Notes under the pieces: model-generated
Told to the model about the DNA's origin: nothing
The model's input: the letters and a program-made list of their open reading frames with translations, nothing else
Databases searched by the model: none
Program-made: the position numbers and the translations under genes
In this document: positions 41,534-50,053 of the stretch, in pieces
Layout: every line of letters starts with the position of its first letter
Numbering within the stretch: the stretch's first letter is position 1
From: Neobacillus citreus
GTDB lineage: Bacteria; Bacillota; Bacilli; Bacillales; Cytobacillaceae
Assembly: GCF_018343545.2 (NCBI RefSeq)
Contig: NZ_JAGYPE020000020.1
Span: forward strand, 1 to 64,000
Direction: 5' to 3'
Length of the DNA: 64,000 nt

Positions 41534-42289
41534 ATGGACCGCATTGAAAAGAGCAAAGAAAAATATAAACAGCTATTCGGAAATGGAGTACCAGTCGCAT
41601 ACGCTACTGATCCTGATTTTCAGGACATCCTTAGCCGCTTCATTTTTGGGGAAGTGTTCTATCAAGGAAATCTGGATGACAAGCAACGTGAACTTATCAC
41701 TTTAGTAGTTCTTACTACTAACCAAACGCTGCCTCAGCTCAAGGCACATGTAGCTGCCACACTGAATGTCGGTCTCACACCTGTAGAAATCAAAGAGGCC
41801 GTTTACCAGTGTGCTCCATACATTGGATTTCCAAAAACATTAAACGCCATCAATGAAGTCAATGAGGTTTTCCGAGCAAAGAATATTGCATTACCAATCG
41901 AAAGCCAAAAGCAGGTGGATGAAGAAAATCGCTTTGACAAGGGACTATCCGTACAAGTAGAGATTTTTGGTGAGATAATCGCAAAAATGCGAGAGGCTGC
42001 CCCCGTAAATCAAAAACATATGCAGGATTATCTTTCGGCTTTCTGCTTTGGAGACTTTTATACCCGTGGTGGACTCGATTTGAAAACGCGGGAATTGCTG
42101 ACACTGTGCATCGTAAGTAGCCTGGGCGGTGCTGAAGGCCAAGTAAAGTCACATGTGCTTGGTAACAAAAATGTAGGCAATGACAAGGAAACGTTGATCA
42201 CTGCCATCATTCAATGCCTCCCATATATGGGCTTTCCGAGAACACTGAACGCATTAGCTTGCATCAATGAAATGATTCCAGAAAGTTAA
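41534..42289 (+). CDS. Carboxymuconolactone decarboxylase (CMD) family protein, two domains
   Basis: Protein of 251 residues with two AhpD/CMD-like domains (about 30-115 and 155-245): DKQRELITLVVLTTNQTLPQLKAH and KTRELLTLCIVSSLGGAEGQVKSH, each with the conserved histidine. The CxxC pair of peroxidase-type AhpD is absent, so a decarboxylase or other role is more likely. TGGAGG precedes the ATG. First gene of the operon divergent from tetR, before two aldo/keto reductases. A distant relative is at 55843. Confidence 0.83.
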   Translation: MDRIEKSKEKYKQLFGNGVPVAYATDPDFQDILSRFIFGEVFYQGNLDDKQRELITLVVLTTNQTLPQLKAHVAATLNVGLTPVEIKEAVYQCAPYIGFPKTLNAINEVNEVFRAKNIALPIESQKQVDEENRFDKGLSVQVEIFGEIIAKMREAAPVNQKHMQDYLSAFCFGDFYTRGGLDLKTRELLTLCIVSSLGGAEGQVKSHVLGNKNVGNDKETLITAIIQCLPYMGFPRTLNALACINEMIPES

Positions 42290-42405
42290 GAAAGTAGAAT
42301 AGGGGATTCCGCATATTATTTGCAAAACTTTTATCCGGCATGACTGAAGAGTTTTATTTGATGACAAGGTACAAAAAAATATAACAACTCAAAGGAGACA
42401 AAAGC

Positions 42406-43269
42406 ATGTTTAATGAAACTTATAAATTATCAAATGGTGTAGAAATTCCGAAATTAGGTCTTGGTACCTGGCTGCTTGACGATGCACAAACAGCACAGGC
42501 AGTGCGTGATGCGGTATCTATCGGATATCGTCATATTGATACTGCTCAGGCTTATATGAATGAGGCTGGTGTAGGTGAAGGAATTCGTTCCTGTGGTGTT
42601 GCAAGAGAAGAACTTTTCATCACGACAAAGGTTGCAGCAGAAGCAAAGACCTATGATGCAGTAACAAATTCCCTTGATGAGTCTTTAGCAAAGATGGGAC
42701 TGGATTACGTTGACCTTCTGATTATCCACAGCCCACAGCCTTGGAAGGAGTTCCGTGAGGAGAACCGTTACTTCGAGGAAAACAAAGAAGTATGGAAATC
42801 TTTGGAGGATGCTTATAAGACAGGCAAGGTAAAGGCAATCGGTCTTTCCAACTTTCTTCAGGATGATGTAGAGAATCTTCTTGCAAGCTGTGAGATCAAG
42901 CCTATGGTAAATCAGGTATTGGCACATGTGAGCAATACTCCTTTTGAACTAATTGATTTCTGCCAGAAGAATGACATCCTGGTAGAGGCATATTCACCTA
43001 TTGCACACGGTGCCGTTCTGGATAATGCAGAAATTAAAGTAATTGCAGATAAGTATGGAGTATCTGTTGCTCAGCTTTGCCTGCGTTATTGCTTACAGCT
43101 TGGTCTTGTAGTCATTCCTAAGACGGCAAATCCGGATCACATGAGAAACAATGCGGAGCTTGATTTTGCTATCAGCGATGCAGATATGGAGACTTTGAAG
43201 AAAGTGGAGCACATCCAGAATTATGGTGAGCATAGCTTCTTCCCTGTATTTGGCGGGAAATTGAAATAA
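42406..43269 (+). CDS. Aldo/keto reductase (2,5-diketo-gluconate reductase-like)
   Basis: NADPH-dependent reductase of 287 residues. Tetrad: Asp and Tyr in RHIDTAQAYMNE (about 45-56), Lys in FITTKVAAE (about 75), His in LLIIHSPQP (about 107); cofactor motif VIPKTANPDHMRNN (about 244-257). AAGGAGA precedes the ATG. The codon choice is different from the neighbours: more CTT, CTG, GCA, AAG and GAG, with GATTATCCACAGCCC-like stretches, a pattern closer to Clostridia, which suggests transfer. It is followed after 14 bases by another aldo/keto reductase. Confidence 0.87.
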   Translation: MFNETYKLSNGVEIPKLGLGTWLLDDAQTAQAVRDAVSIGYRHIDTAQAYMNEAGVGEGIRSCGVAREELFITTKVAAEAKTYDAVTNSLDESLAKMGLDYVDLLIIHSPQPWKEFREENRYFEENKEVWKSLEDAYKTGKVKAIGLSNFLQDDVENLLASCEIKPMVNQVLAHVSNTPFELIDFCQKNDILVEAYSPIAHGAVLDNAEIKVIADKYGVSVAQLCLRYCLQLGLVVIPKTANPDHMRNNAELDFAISDADMETLKKVEHIQNYGEHSFFPVFGGKLK

Positions 43270-43283
43270 AAAGGAGATTTATA

Positions 43284-44261
43284 ATGGAATACCGTACAGT
43301 AGGAAAAACAGGAATTAAAGTTTCAAATTTATGTTTTGGTGCCATGTCTTTTGGCGGGGACGCTGATGAAGAAAAATCTAAAGCAATGTATAAACGTTGT
43401 CGGGAAGCTGGTATCAACTTTTTCGATACTGCCGATGTTTATGGGCGTTCCGAGGAAATTTTAGGAGAGTGTATTGCACATGAAAGAGACGAAATTGTTT
43501 TAACGTCAAAAGTGTTCTGGAACACGGGTGCTGATGTGAATGCTAGAGGTTTGTCCCGAAAACATATCATGCAAGGTATTGAAAATAGCCTGCGTCGGTT
43601 AAAGACGGATTTTATTGATTTTTATTTCGTCCATGATTTTGATGAACAAACTCCAATGGAGGAAACGATGCGGACACTCGACGACTTACAGCGTCAAGGG
43701 AAGATTCTTTACCCGGCAGTAAGCAATTGGGCTGCTTGGCAAATTACAAAGGCATTAGGAATTTCTGCAAAAGAACAACTTGCTCGTTTTGAATTAATCC
43801 AACCGATGTATAACCTGGTTAAACGCCAAGCAGAGGTGGAAATTTTACCAATGGCTGCTTCCGAACAAATGGGTGTTATTACTTACAGCCCGCTTGGTGC
43901 TGGACTACTATCAGGAAAATATGGAGTGAATAAACGTCCTGAGCAGGGCCGCCTTGTCCAAAATGCCCGATACAGTGACCGTTACGGTGCTGATGAAGAT
44001 TATATTACGGCTGAACAGTTCACCAAATATGCACAAGAACATAATGTGAAACCTGCAACTCTAGCCGTTGCTTGGGTAAAAGCAAATCCTGCTGTAACTG
44101 CTCCAATCATTGGTGCACGCAATTTGGATCAATTGGAAGATTCTTTAGCAGCTGCCGATTTTAAAATGACAGAAGACATGTACGTTGAAATCTCCAATTT
44201 ATCAAGAACACCTTCACCTGCAACGGATCGAACAGAGGTATTAACAGGTAAATGGAGGTAA
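43284..44261 (+). CDS. Aldo/keto reductase (YajO/Tas-like)
   Basis: NADPH-dependent reductase of 325 residues of a different subgroup from its neighbour. Motifs: VGKTGIKVSNLCFGAMSFG (about 5-23), NFFDTADVYGRSE (tetrad Asp and Tyr, about 49-61), VLTSKVFWN (Lys about 79), DFYFVHDFDEQTP (His about 112), YSPLGAGLLSGKY (about 206-218) and PIIGARNLDQLEDSL. AAAGGAG precedes the ATG. Together with the preceding reductase and CMD protein it probably handles reactive carbonyl compounds under TetR control. Confidence 0.88.
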   Translation: MEYRTVGKTGIKVSNLCFGAMSFGGDADEEKSKAMYKRCREAGINFFDTADVYGRSEEILGECIAHERDEIVLTSKVFWNTGADVNARGLSRKHIMQGIENSLRRLKTDFIDFYFVHDFDEQTPMEETMRTLDDLQRQGKILYPAVSNWAAWQITKALGISAKEQLARFELIQPMYNLVKRQAEVEILPMAASEQMGVITYSPLGAGLLSGKYGVNKRPEQGRLVQNARYSDRYGADEDYITAEQFTKYAQEHNVKPATLAVAWVKANPAVTAPIIGARNLDQLEDSLAAADFKMTEDMYVEISNLSRTPSPATDRTEVLTGKWR

Positions 44262-44292
44262 GAGTTATAAACTCTTGATGAAGTGGATAAAG

Positions 44293-44322
44293 AAGGGTGT
44301 ATAATGTATACACCCTTTTTTT
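44293..44322 (+). terminator. Terminator of the CMD/aldo-keto reductase operon
   Basis: AAGGGTGTATA pairs with TATACACCCTT, followed by TTTTTT. Confidence 0.78.
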
Positions 44323-44360
44323 AACGTTAAAGGGCTAGGGGAGGGGATTAGAAAAAGGTT

Positions 44361-45494
44361 ATGGTTTATTTATTACTTATTTTATTTGTATTACTAATTT
44401 TCATCTTATTGTTTATCAACATAAGTCCAGCTTTCGGTAGCAACCCAAGTAAAAAACAAAAAGAGCAATTTAGTAAGTTGGCCAATTATGTGGATGGTAA
44501 ATTTATCAATCCAGAACGAACAAAGTTAAATATGGGCGCAGCGGATTATTTCTCCATGCTTGAGGAAAATATTTCCGGTGCTAAAGACCGTAATCCTCAA
44601 GGTCAAATTCCTGTTTCCGAGATCGATTGGAACCAAATTAAAAGTGAGAAAGATAGTTTAACTTGGTTTGGTCATTCGGCTTTTTTAGTTAGTATTGATA
44701 ATAAAAAAATACTTGTAGATCCCATGCTAGGTCCAGTTGCTTCACCTGTTTCGTTCGTAGGAAGCAAACGTTACAGCGAAGATATGCTGCATCTTATTGA
44801 TGAAATGCCGCCAATTGATGCTGTTTTTATTACTCATGATCATTACGACCACTTAGATTATCCATCTATTAAAAAATTAAAGAACAAGGTCAATCATTTC
44901 TACGTTCCTCTTGGTGTAGGTGCACACTTGATTAATTGGGGAGTTAAAAAAGAAAAAATAACAGAATTAAATTGGTGGGATGAATCAAAGTTTCAAGGCT
45001 TAACGGTGGCATTCACCCCTTCCAAACACTTCTCTGGCAGAGGACCATTAAATAGAAATTCCACTCTTTGGGGCGGATGGGTCATTCTTGGAGAGAAGAC
45101 ACGTTTCTATACTAGCGGAGATGGCGGTTATGACACACATTTTAAAGAAATTGGGAAGAAATATGGACCTTTTGATCTTACGTTAATCGAAGGCGGACAA
45201 TATGACCGGCGTTGGTCTTGGGTTCATATGACACCTGAACAATCGGTTCAGGCTCATTTAGACGTAAATGGCAAGAATATGATGTTAATTCACTGGGGAG
45301 CCTTTACCCTTGCTTATCATGGTTGGACAGAACCGATAGAACGAGCAATAAAAGAAGCCAAAAAATCAGGAGTTAATATAATTGCTCCTAAAATTGGCGA
45401 AACAGTTCCATTAGATGGGGAGTTCTCCATTCCTAGCTCCTCTTGGTGGACAAAATTAAATGAAGTAGGTAAAAAAGATGAAAAGAACAATTAA
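44361..45494 (+). CDS. Membrane-anchored MBL-fold metallo-hydrolase (UlaG/NAPE-PLD-like)
   Basis: Metallo-beta-lactamase fold protein of 377 residues. Residues about 2-24 are one hydrophobic helix that anchors it. WFGHSAFLVSIDNKKILVDP (about 102-121) and the metal motif THDHYDHLD (about 162-170) are clear; further metal ligands are in TPSKHFSGRG (about 221-230), SGDGGYD (about 252-258) and IHWGAF (about 315-320). This pattern is that of N-acyl-phosphatidylethanolamine phospholipase D-like and UlaG-like enzymes. Substrate unknown. Separate from the preceding operon by a terminator. Confidence 0.82.
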   Translation: MVYLLLILFVLLIFILLFINISPAFGSNPSKKQKEQFSKLANYVDGKFINPERTKLNMGAADYFSMLEENISGAKDRNPQGQIPVSEIDWNQIKSEKDSLTWFGHSAFLVSIDNKKILVDPMLGPVASPVSFVGSKRYSEDMLHLIDEMPPIDAVFITHDHYDHLDYPSIKKLKNKVNHFYVPLGVGAHLINWGVKKEKITELNWWDESKFQGLTVAFTPSKHFSGRGPLNRNSTLWGGWVILGEKTRFYTSGDGGYDTHFKEIGKKYGPFDLTLIEGGQYDRRWSWVHMTPEQSVQAHLDVNGKNMMLIHWGAFTLAYHGWTEPIERAIKEAKKSGVNIIAPKIGETVPLDGEFSIPSSSWWTKLNEVGKKDEKNN

Positions 45495-45796
45495 AAATGG
45501 CACAATCCTTTATCATTAAGGAAAAAAATTGACTATTTCTAAGATGAAAGACGTTACTGGACTCGCATTTTATAGACGAGTCCTATTTTTATTGTGATAA
45601 GGATTGTAGACCTATCTTTTTTCGTTATTTATATACTTCTCGACATAAATAGATTTATTCTCAGCCGCTATCTAGTAAAAAGGTTTGTCATAATGGATGA
45701 ATCTGTAGATTTTTGTAAAACTATTGAAGTTTACTAAACTATTAAATTAAATGATAATTTACTGGAAATCGCTTACAAATATTAAGGGGGAGTACG
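45495..45796. other. Intergenic region with a terminator
   Basis: GGACTCG (45559-45565) and CGAGTCC (45577-45583) followed by TATTTTTATT end the MBL-fold gene. The rest is AT-rich and should hold the promoter of the aminopeptidase gene; AAGGGGGAG precedes its ATG. No gene seen. Confidence 0.6.
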
Positions 45797-47203
45797 ATGA
45801 AACGGAAAAAAACGATGGCTGCTTTGTTAACGGCGGGATTAATTTTGAGTGTCAATGGTGCCTATGCCAAAGGACCGGAGGCAGGTGTACCAAACACCAA
45901 TGCGGCATCCGCATTTGATAACAAGATTATCAAAAAAATAAGTGCTGACAACATGTATAACCACATTGCCTATTTATCAGAAGTTCCTCGCCAGGCAGGG
46001 ACTCCTGGAGAACTTAGAGGTGTTCAGTACATAGAGAGCCATTTTAAACAATATGGCTATGAGACAGAGGTGCAGCCTTTCCCCATCTATACTGTTGTTA
46101 GAAATAACGTCAGCGGCTTATTGGAAATTGGCGGGGAGAATTTGAAGCCCTATGTGTTTTCTGGTTCGTACAGTGGAGAGGTAACAGCAGAATTGGTGGA
46201 TGTGGGTAAGGCGCTAGCGGGTACGGTGCCTGACAGCGTAAAAGGGAAAATCGCCCTGATTGAACGAGGCGACATCACCTTCGTCCAAAAGGTACAAAAT
46301 GTTTTTGATAAAGGTGCAGTTGGGGTTGTGATGTACAACAATACCGGTACATCGAACGCGTTTGGCCAAGCTACTTATGGTCAAAATATTCCTGCCGTTG
46401 CGATTACTAGAGCCCAAGGTTTGGCACTGGTAGAGAAATTGAAAAACGGCACACTAACAGCCCATATTAAAGTCACAGGATCTGGTGTGGAAGAAAAAAC
46501 CTCCTATAATGTAATCGCCAAAATGAAGCCAAATAAAAACAAAGACACCGGACAAGTTGTTATGATTGGCGCACACCATGATTCTGTTCAAAACGGACCG
46601 GGAGCGAACGATGATGCCTCCGGTGTATCAGCTGTCCTGGAGCTTGCAAGAGTCATGGCCGATGCACCGACTGATACAGAGCTTCGCTTTGTGACATTCG
46701 GCTCTGAGGAACTGGGGCTGTTAGGTTCCTACCATTATGCAGGGACATTAAGTGCTGATGAAGCTGACCGCATCGTGGCCCACTTCCAAATGGATATGAT
46801 CGGAAGCAAAGATGCTGGCGGCGACAATAAGGCGAACGGTTTAATCATGTATACCATTGATGGCAAGAAAAACTTGGTTACTGATCTTGCTTCCGCTGCA
46901 GGTGACAGAACGGCATTGGGCGAAGTCGTTCCGTATGGCCAATTGGGACGAAGTGACCATCAGCCATTCCATGAACTAGGCATACCGGCAGCTTTATTCA
47001 TTCACTCCCCGCTCGAGCCATGGTATCACACACCTGCTGATACGTTAGACAAAATTGACAAAAACAAACTGCAAGAAACAGCTGAAATTGTCGGTGCTTC
47101 CGTCTATCAAATTGCTCGACCGGACACCCCGGCCCTACAACATTCAAGAGTAGCACCGCAACCGGTCGACTACGACTTTGAAAACCGCCCACCGGGAGCA
47201 TAA
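45797..47203 (+). CDS. Secreted M28 aminopeptidase with PA domain
   Basis: Zinc aminopeptidase of 468 residues, exported by a Sec signal peptide (KRKKTMAALLTAGLILSVNG then AYA, cleavage about residue 25). A protease-associated (PA) domain lies inside the catalytic fold (about 105-230, GKIALIERGDITFVQKVQN). The M28 metal site is visible as GAHHDSVQNGPGANDDASG (about 256-274), FGSEELGLLGS (about 303-313), QMDMIGS and GRSDHQPFHELGIPA (about 382-396). Similar to YwaD-like enzymes of Bacillus. It would release amino acids from peptides outside the cell. Confidence 0.9.
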   Translation: MKRKKTMAALLTAGLILSVNGAYAKGPEAGVPNTNAASAFDNKIIKKISADNMYNHIAYLSEVPRQAGTPGELRGVQYIESHFKQYGYETEVQPFPIYTVVRNNVSGLLEIGGENLKPYVFSGSYSGEVTAELVDVGKALAGTVPDSVKGKIALIERGDITFVQKVQNVFDKGAVGVVMYNNTGTSNAFGQATYGQNIPAVAITRAQGLALVEKLKNGTLTAHIKVTGSGVEEKTSYNVIAKMKPNKNKDTGQVVMIGAHHDSVQNGPGANDDASGVSAVLELARVMADAPTDTELRFVTFGSEELGLLGSYHYAGTLSADEADRIVAHFQMDMIGSKDAGGDNKANGLIMYTIDGKKNLVTDLASAAGDRTALGEVVPYGQLGRSDHQPFHELGIPAALFIHSPLEPWYHTPADTLDKIDKNKLQETAEIVGASVYQIARPDTPALQHSRVAPQPVDYDFENRPPGA

Positions 47204-47293
47204 ATCGAATAGAAGAAGTGGTTCTTTCAATGGTGCCTGACATCGCCCGCAGACAAACCTGGTGCTCATCTCCATTGGAAGTATCACAGCGAG

Positions 47294-47320
47294 AACCCCG
47301 ATTAATGTCGGGGTTTTTTT
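47294..47320 (+). terminator. Terminator after the aminopeptidase gene
   Basis: AACCCCGA pairs with TCGGGGTT around TTAATG, followed by TTTTTTT. Confidence 0.8.
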
Positions 47321-47442
47321 CAGATTTATTAAAAAACACGAATAATTTTTTAAAAACGATAAATTTTTCGTTAGAATTAAATCAAAGTATAATTACAAAG
47401 AGTTAGTCTAAGAGTAACACTTTAAAGAAAGGAAGATTTGCA

Positions 47443-47817
47443 ATGAAGAACTCTTTAAAAGAAAATGCTGTGTCGTTTTTGCAACTGGTTGCGTCGGGGG
47501 AAGTGCGCGAAGCATACAGTAGGTACATTAGTCCGGATTTTCGCCATCATAATCCTTTTTTCCGTGGAGATGCTGACTCTCTAATGCTCGCAATGGAAGA
47601 GAATGCTGCCCAGAATCCTAACAAAAGCCTTGAAGTAAAACGTGTCATTGAAGATGAGGAAATGGTTGTAGTTTACTCCCATATAAAACAAAAACCTGAT
47701 GACCTTGGGGTGGCAGTGGTCCATATATTCCGCTTCCATAACGAATCCATCGTCGAATTGTGGGATGTAGGTCAGCCTATACCGGAGAATTCTCCCAATG
47801 AAAATGGCGTGTTTTGA
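47443..47817 (+). CDS. NTF2-like (SnoaL-type) protein
   Basis: Small cone-fold protein of 124 residues: SFLQLVASGEVREAYSRYISPD then FRHHNPFFRGDADSL, ending FHNESIVELWDVGQPIPE. The family includes polyketide cyclases, isomerases and many proteins of unknown role; no activity can be given. AAGGAAG precedes the ATG. Single-gene unit between two terminators. Confidence 0.78.
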   Translation: MKNSLKENAVSFLQLVASGEVREAYSRYISPDFRHHNPFFRGDADSLMLAMEENAAQNPNKSLEVKRVIEDEEMVVVYSHIKQKPDDLGVAVVHIFRFHNESIVELWDVGQPIPENSPNENGVF

Positions 47818-47850
47818 GCTAGGATTCCTTCCCTAACTGTACACATATAA

Positions 47851-47878
47851 GAAAGACCATCCAAATGGATGGTCTTTC
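47851..47878. terminator. Bidirectional terminator
   Basis: GAAAGACCATCC pairs perfectly with GGATGGTCTTTC around AAAT, between the convergent NTF2-like and aldehyde dehydrogenase genes. Confidence 0.75.
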
Positions 47879-47953
47879 GGCCGTAGGAAACCTTATCGCA
47901 CTGTTGCCAAAGTAAAACCTATTCTTATTAAGTTTACTTCAAGCAACCTAACC

Positions 47954-49435
47954 TTAATCCATATTAACAAAAACACTTTTCACTTCAGTATAGGCATCAA
48001 GCGCATAAGATCCCATTTCACGCCCAATTCCGGACTGCTTGAAACCACCAAATGGCGCGGCTGCATCTACAGCATTATAACTATTGACCCAGACCGTCCC
48101 GGCTTGTAGTTTACTAGCTACATAGTGAGCATTGCGAACATTCTCAGTCCAAACGGCTGCAGCAAGGCCATAAGCAGTGTTATTGGCACGTTTTATTACT
48201 TCATCTAAATCATCAAACGGCATAGCAACAAGGACCGGGCCAAAAATTTCTTCCCTTGCAATTGTCATATTGTCCTCTACGGCTGAGAATATCGTCGGCT
48301 CAACAAAATACCCGCTATCAAATGGATTTCTTCCACCTGTTAACATTTCAGCCCCCTCTTGCTGCCCTTTTTCAATATAGCTCATCACGCGATTTTGCTG
48401 TTTTTCTGTAACAAGTGGTCCCATTTGCGTATTCGAATCTAGCCCCGGTCCCTGTTTGATACTTTTTGAATAAGAGACAAGGTCAGCTACGACATTATCA
48501 TACGCTTTCTTTTGGACAAACAGACGAGAGCCGGCAGTGCAAACTTGCCCTTGATTAAACATGATCCCCATCAGTGAGCCAGGGATAGCTTTTGTCAAAT
48601 CTGCATCTGGAAGAATAATATTCGGTGATTTTCCTCCAAGCTCTAATGTCACTCTTTTGAGAGAATCAGAGGCAAGGCGCATAATCTGTTTTCCCACTAC
48701 TGTTGATCCAGTAAAGGCGACTTTGTTAACCATTTCATGCCTTACCAGCGGTTCGCCTGCTGTCGTTCCAAATCCCGGAACAATATTAACCACTCCATCA
48801 GGGAAACCGGCTTCCTGTATCAACTTAGCTAAATACAAGGCTGACAGCGGCGTTTGCTCTGCTGGCTTCAAAACGACTGTACAACCTGTTGCAAGTGCAG
48901 CCCCTAATTTCCAAGCGGCCATTAAAAGAGGAAAATTCCAAGGAATAATTTGGCCAACTACACCTACAGGTTCATGTCTAGTATAGGTAAAGAAATTACC
49001 GTTTACCGGGATGGTCTGCCCGACGATTTTAGTTGACCAGCCGCCATAATATCGAAAGTGTTCAATGGCTGTCGGAACATCAAAAAATTTAGATTCATTA
49101 ATCGGTTTTCCATTATCTAATGTTTCAAGTTGTGCTAGTTCCTCTAAATTCTCTTCCATTAAGTCGGCTAATTTATAGATAAGACGGCTTCGATCAGAAG
49201 CAGTTAGTTTAGACCAGGGACCAATATCAAATGCCTCCCGTGCAGCTTTTACAGCACGATCAATATCTGCTTCTTGGGCTTCATATACGGTGGTAATGAC
49301 TTCGCCGGTTGCAGGATTTTTGGTTTCAAATGTCTTTCCGCTTACAGATTCAACCCATTTCCCGTTGATAAACAGTTTTTTAGTACCTTTTAGAAATTCA
49401 GCCACCTTTTGGTTTAATTCCAATGTTTGTACCAT
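47954..49435 (-). CDS. Aldehyde dehydrogenase
   Basis: NAD-dependent aldehyde dehydrogenase of 493 residues. IPWNFPLLMAAWKLGAALAT (about 164-183), VAFTGSTVVGKQIM, catalytic glutamate in VTLELGGKSPNII (about 262-274) and nucleophilic cysteine in NQGQVCTAGSRLFV (about 293-306, Cys about 298) are present; EEIFGPVLVAMPF follows. The protein is closest in style to DhaS/ALDH1-type enzymes of broad specificity. GGAGG precedes the ATG. Its promoter appears to be of the sigma-54 type (49578-49594), divergent from that of the ABC transporter operon. Confidence 0.92.
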   Translation of the reverse strand: MVQTLELNQKVAEFLKGTKKLFINGKWVESVSGKTFETKNPATGEVITTVYEAQEADIDRAVKAAREAFDIGPWSKLTASDRSRLIYKLADLMEENLEELAQLETLDNGKPINESKFFDVPTAIEHFRYYGGWSTKIVGQTIPVNGNFFTYTRHEPVGVVGQIIPWNFPLLMAAWKLGAALATGCTVVLKPAEQTPLSALYLAKLIQEAGFPDGVVNIVPGFGTTAGEPLVRHEMVNKVAFTGSTVVGKQIMRLASDSLKRVTLELGGKSPNIILPDADLTKAIPGSLMGIMFNQGQVCTAGSRLFVQKKAYDNVVADLVSYSKSIKQGPGLDSNTQMGPLVTEKQQNRVMSYIEKGQQEGAEMLTGGRNPFDSGYFVEPTIFSAVEDNMTIAREEIFGPVLVAMPFDDLDEVIKRANNTAYGLAAAVWTENVRNAHYVASKLQAGTVWVNSYNAVDAAAPFGGFKQSGIGREMGSYALDAYTEVKSVFVNMD

Positions 49436-49577
49436 TTACATTCCTCCATATATGCAAAATATTTGTCACACAGAAATATTTCCTCAATTAATAAAATCAT
49501 GACCTTCCGATTTACACCCGACAAATTCGGTTTATTCTAATAATCCTTACTGAATCCACCTCCTTGATTGTTAATGA

Positions 49578-49594
49578 TGCAAAAACCATGCCAA
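49578..49594 (-). promoter_or_regulatory. Predicted sigma-54 promoter of the aldehyde dehydrogenase gene
   Basis: On the minus strand TTGGCATGGTTTTTGCA: GG and GC are separated by ten bases, as in the -24/-12 consensus YTGGCACGN4TTGCW. It lies 143 bases before the ATG. Confidence 0.65.
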
Positions 49595-49834
49595 AATGAT
49601 TTATTAGATATTTAACGAAAAATAATTTTTAAAAAATCACTTTTACTTAAGCTGTTTCCTTTATTTGAAAGTCATTCTGCATACAAAACTGTTAATATCA
49701 AGTAATTTTGGAAACATCAATTTCAATCATTTTCTGTTTTAGTTTTAAGACATGTAGTTTTATAAGTGAAACAGAAATTCAGAAAACTAGGATAAAAATG
49801 GTGTTTTTATATATTGGTAATTACCATTATGAGA
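49595..49834. other. Shared regulatory region between two divergent sigma-54 promoters
   Basis: About 240 AT-rich bases without a gene. It contains TTTCTGTTT (49731-49739) and AAACAGAAA (49769-49777) as an inverted repeat with 29 bases between, and GGAAACATCAATTTCA near 49710. One of these may bind an enhancer-binding activator that loops to both promoters. Confidence 0.45.
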
Positions 49835-49851
49835 TTGGCATGATTATTGCA
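49835..49851 (+). promoter_or_regulatory. Predicted sigma-54 promoter of the ABC transporter operon
   Basis: TTGGCATGATTATTGCA: GG-N10-GC spacing is exact and the -12 element TTGCA is perfect. It lies 203 bases before the GTG start of the binding-protein gene. Confidence 0.65.
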
Positions 49852-50053
49852 TGGTTAATAAATAGAACGTGAGTAGCTAGGCAAAAAGAAAGGGTGATTT
49901 AATAGATTTCTTTTGAGAATGTTGGATAGAAGCTTTAGAAATGAAAGGGTTTTCTTGCATTGGCGAAACGAGACATTATAATGGGCTTTTTTAAATCTCT
50001 TAAAATGATGGAAACAGAATTCTTTTTTGAGGTAGAAGGGGGAGACGTGAAAG

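Noticed and set aside
42901-42930. TTGGCACATGTGAGCAA as a sigma-54 promoter
   Set aside because: It lies inside a coding region and lacks the GC at the -12 position with correct spacing.
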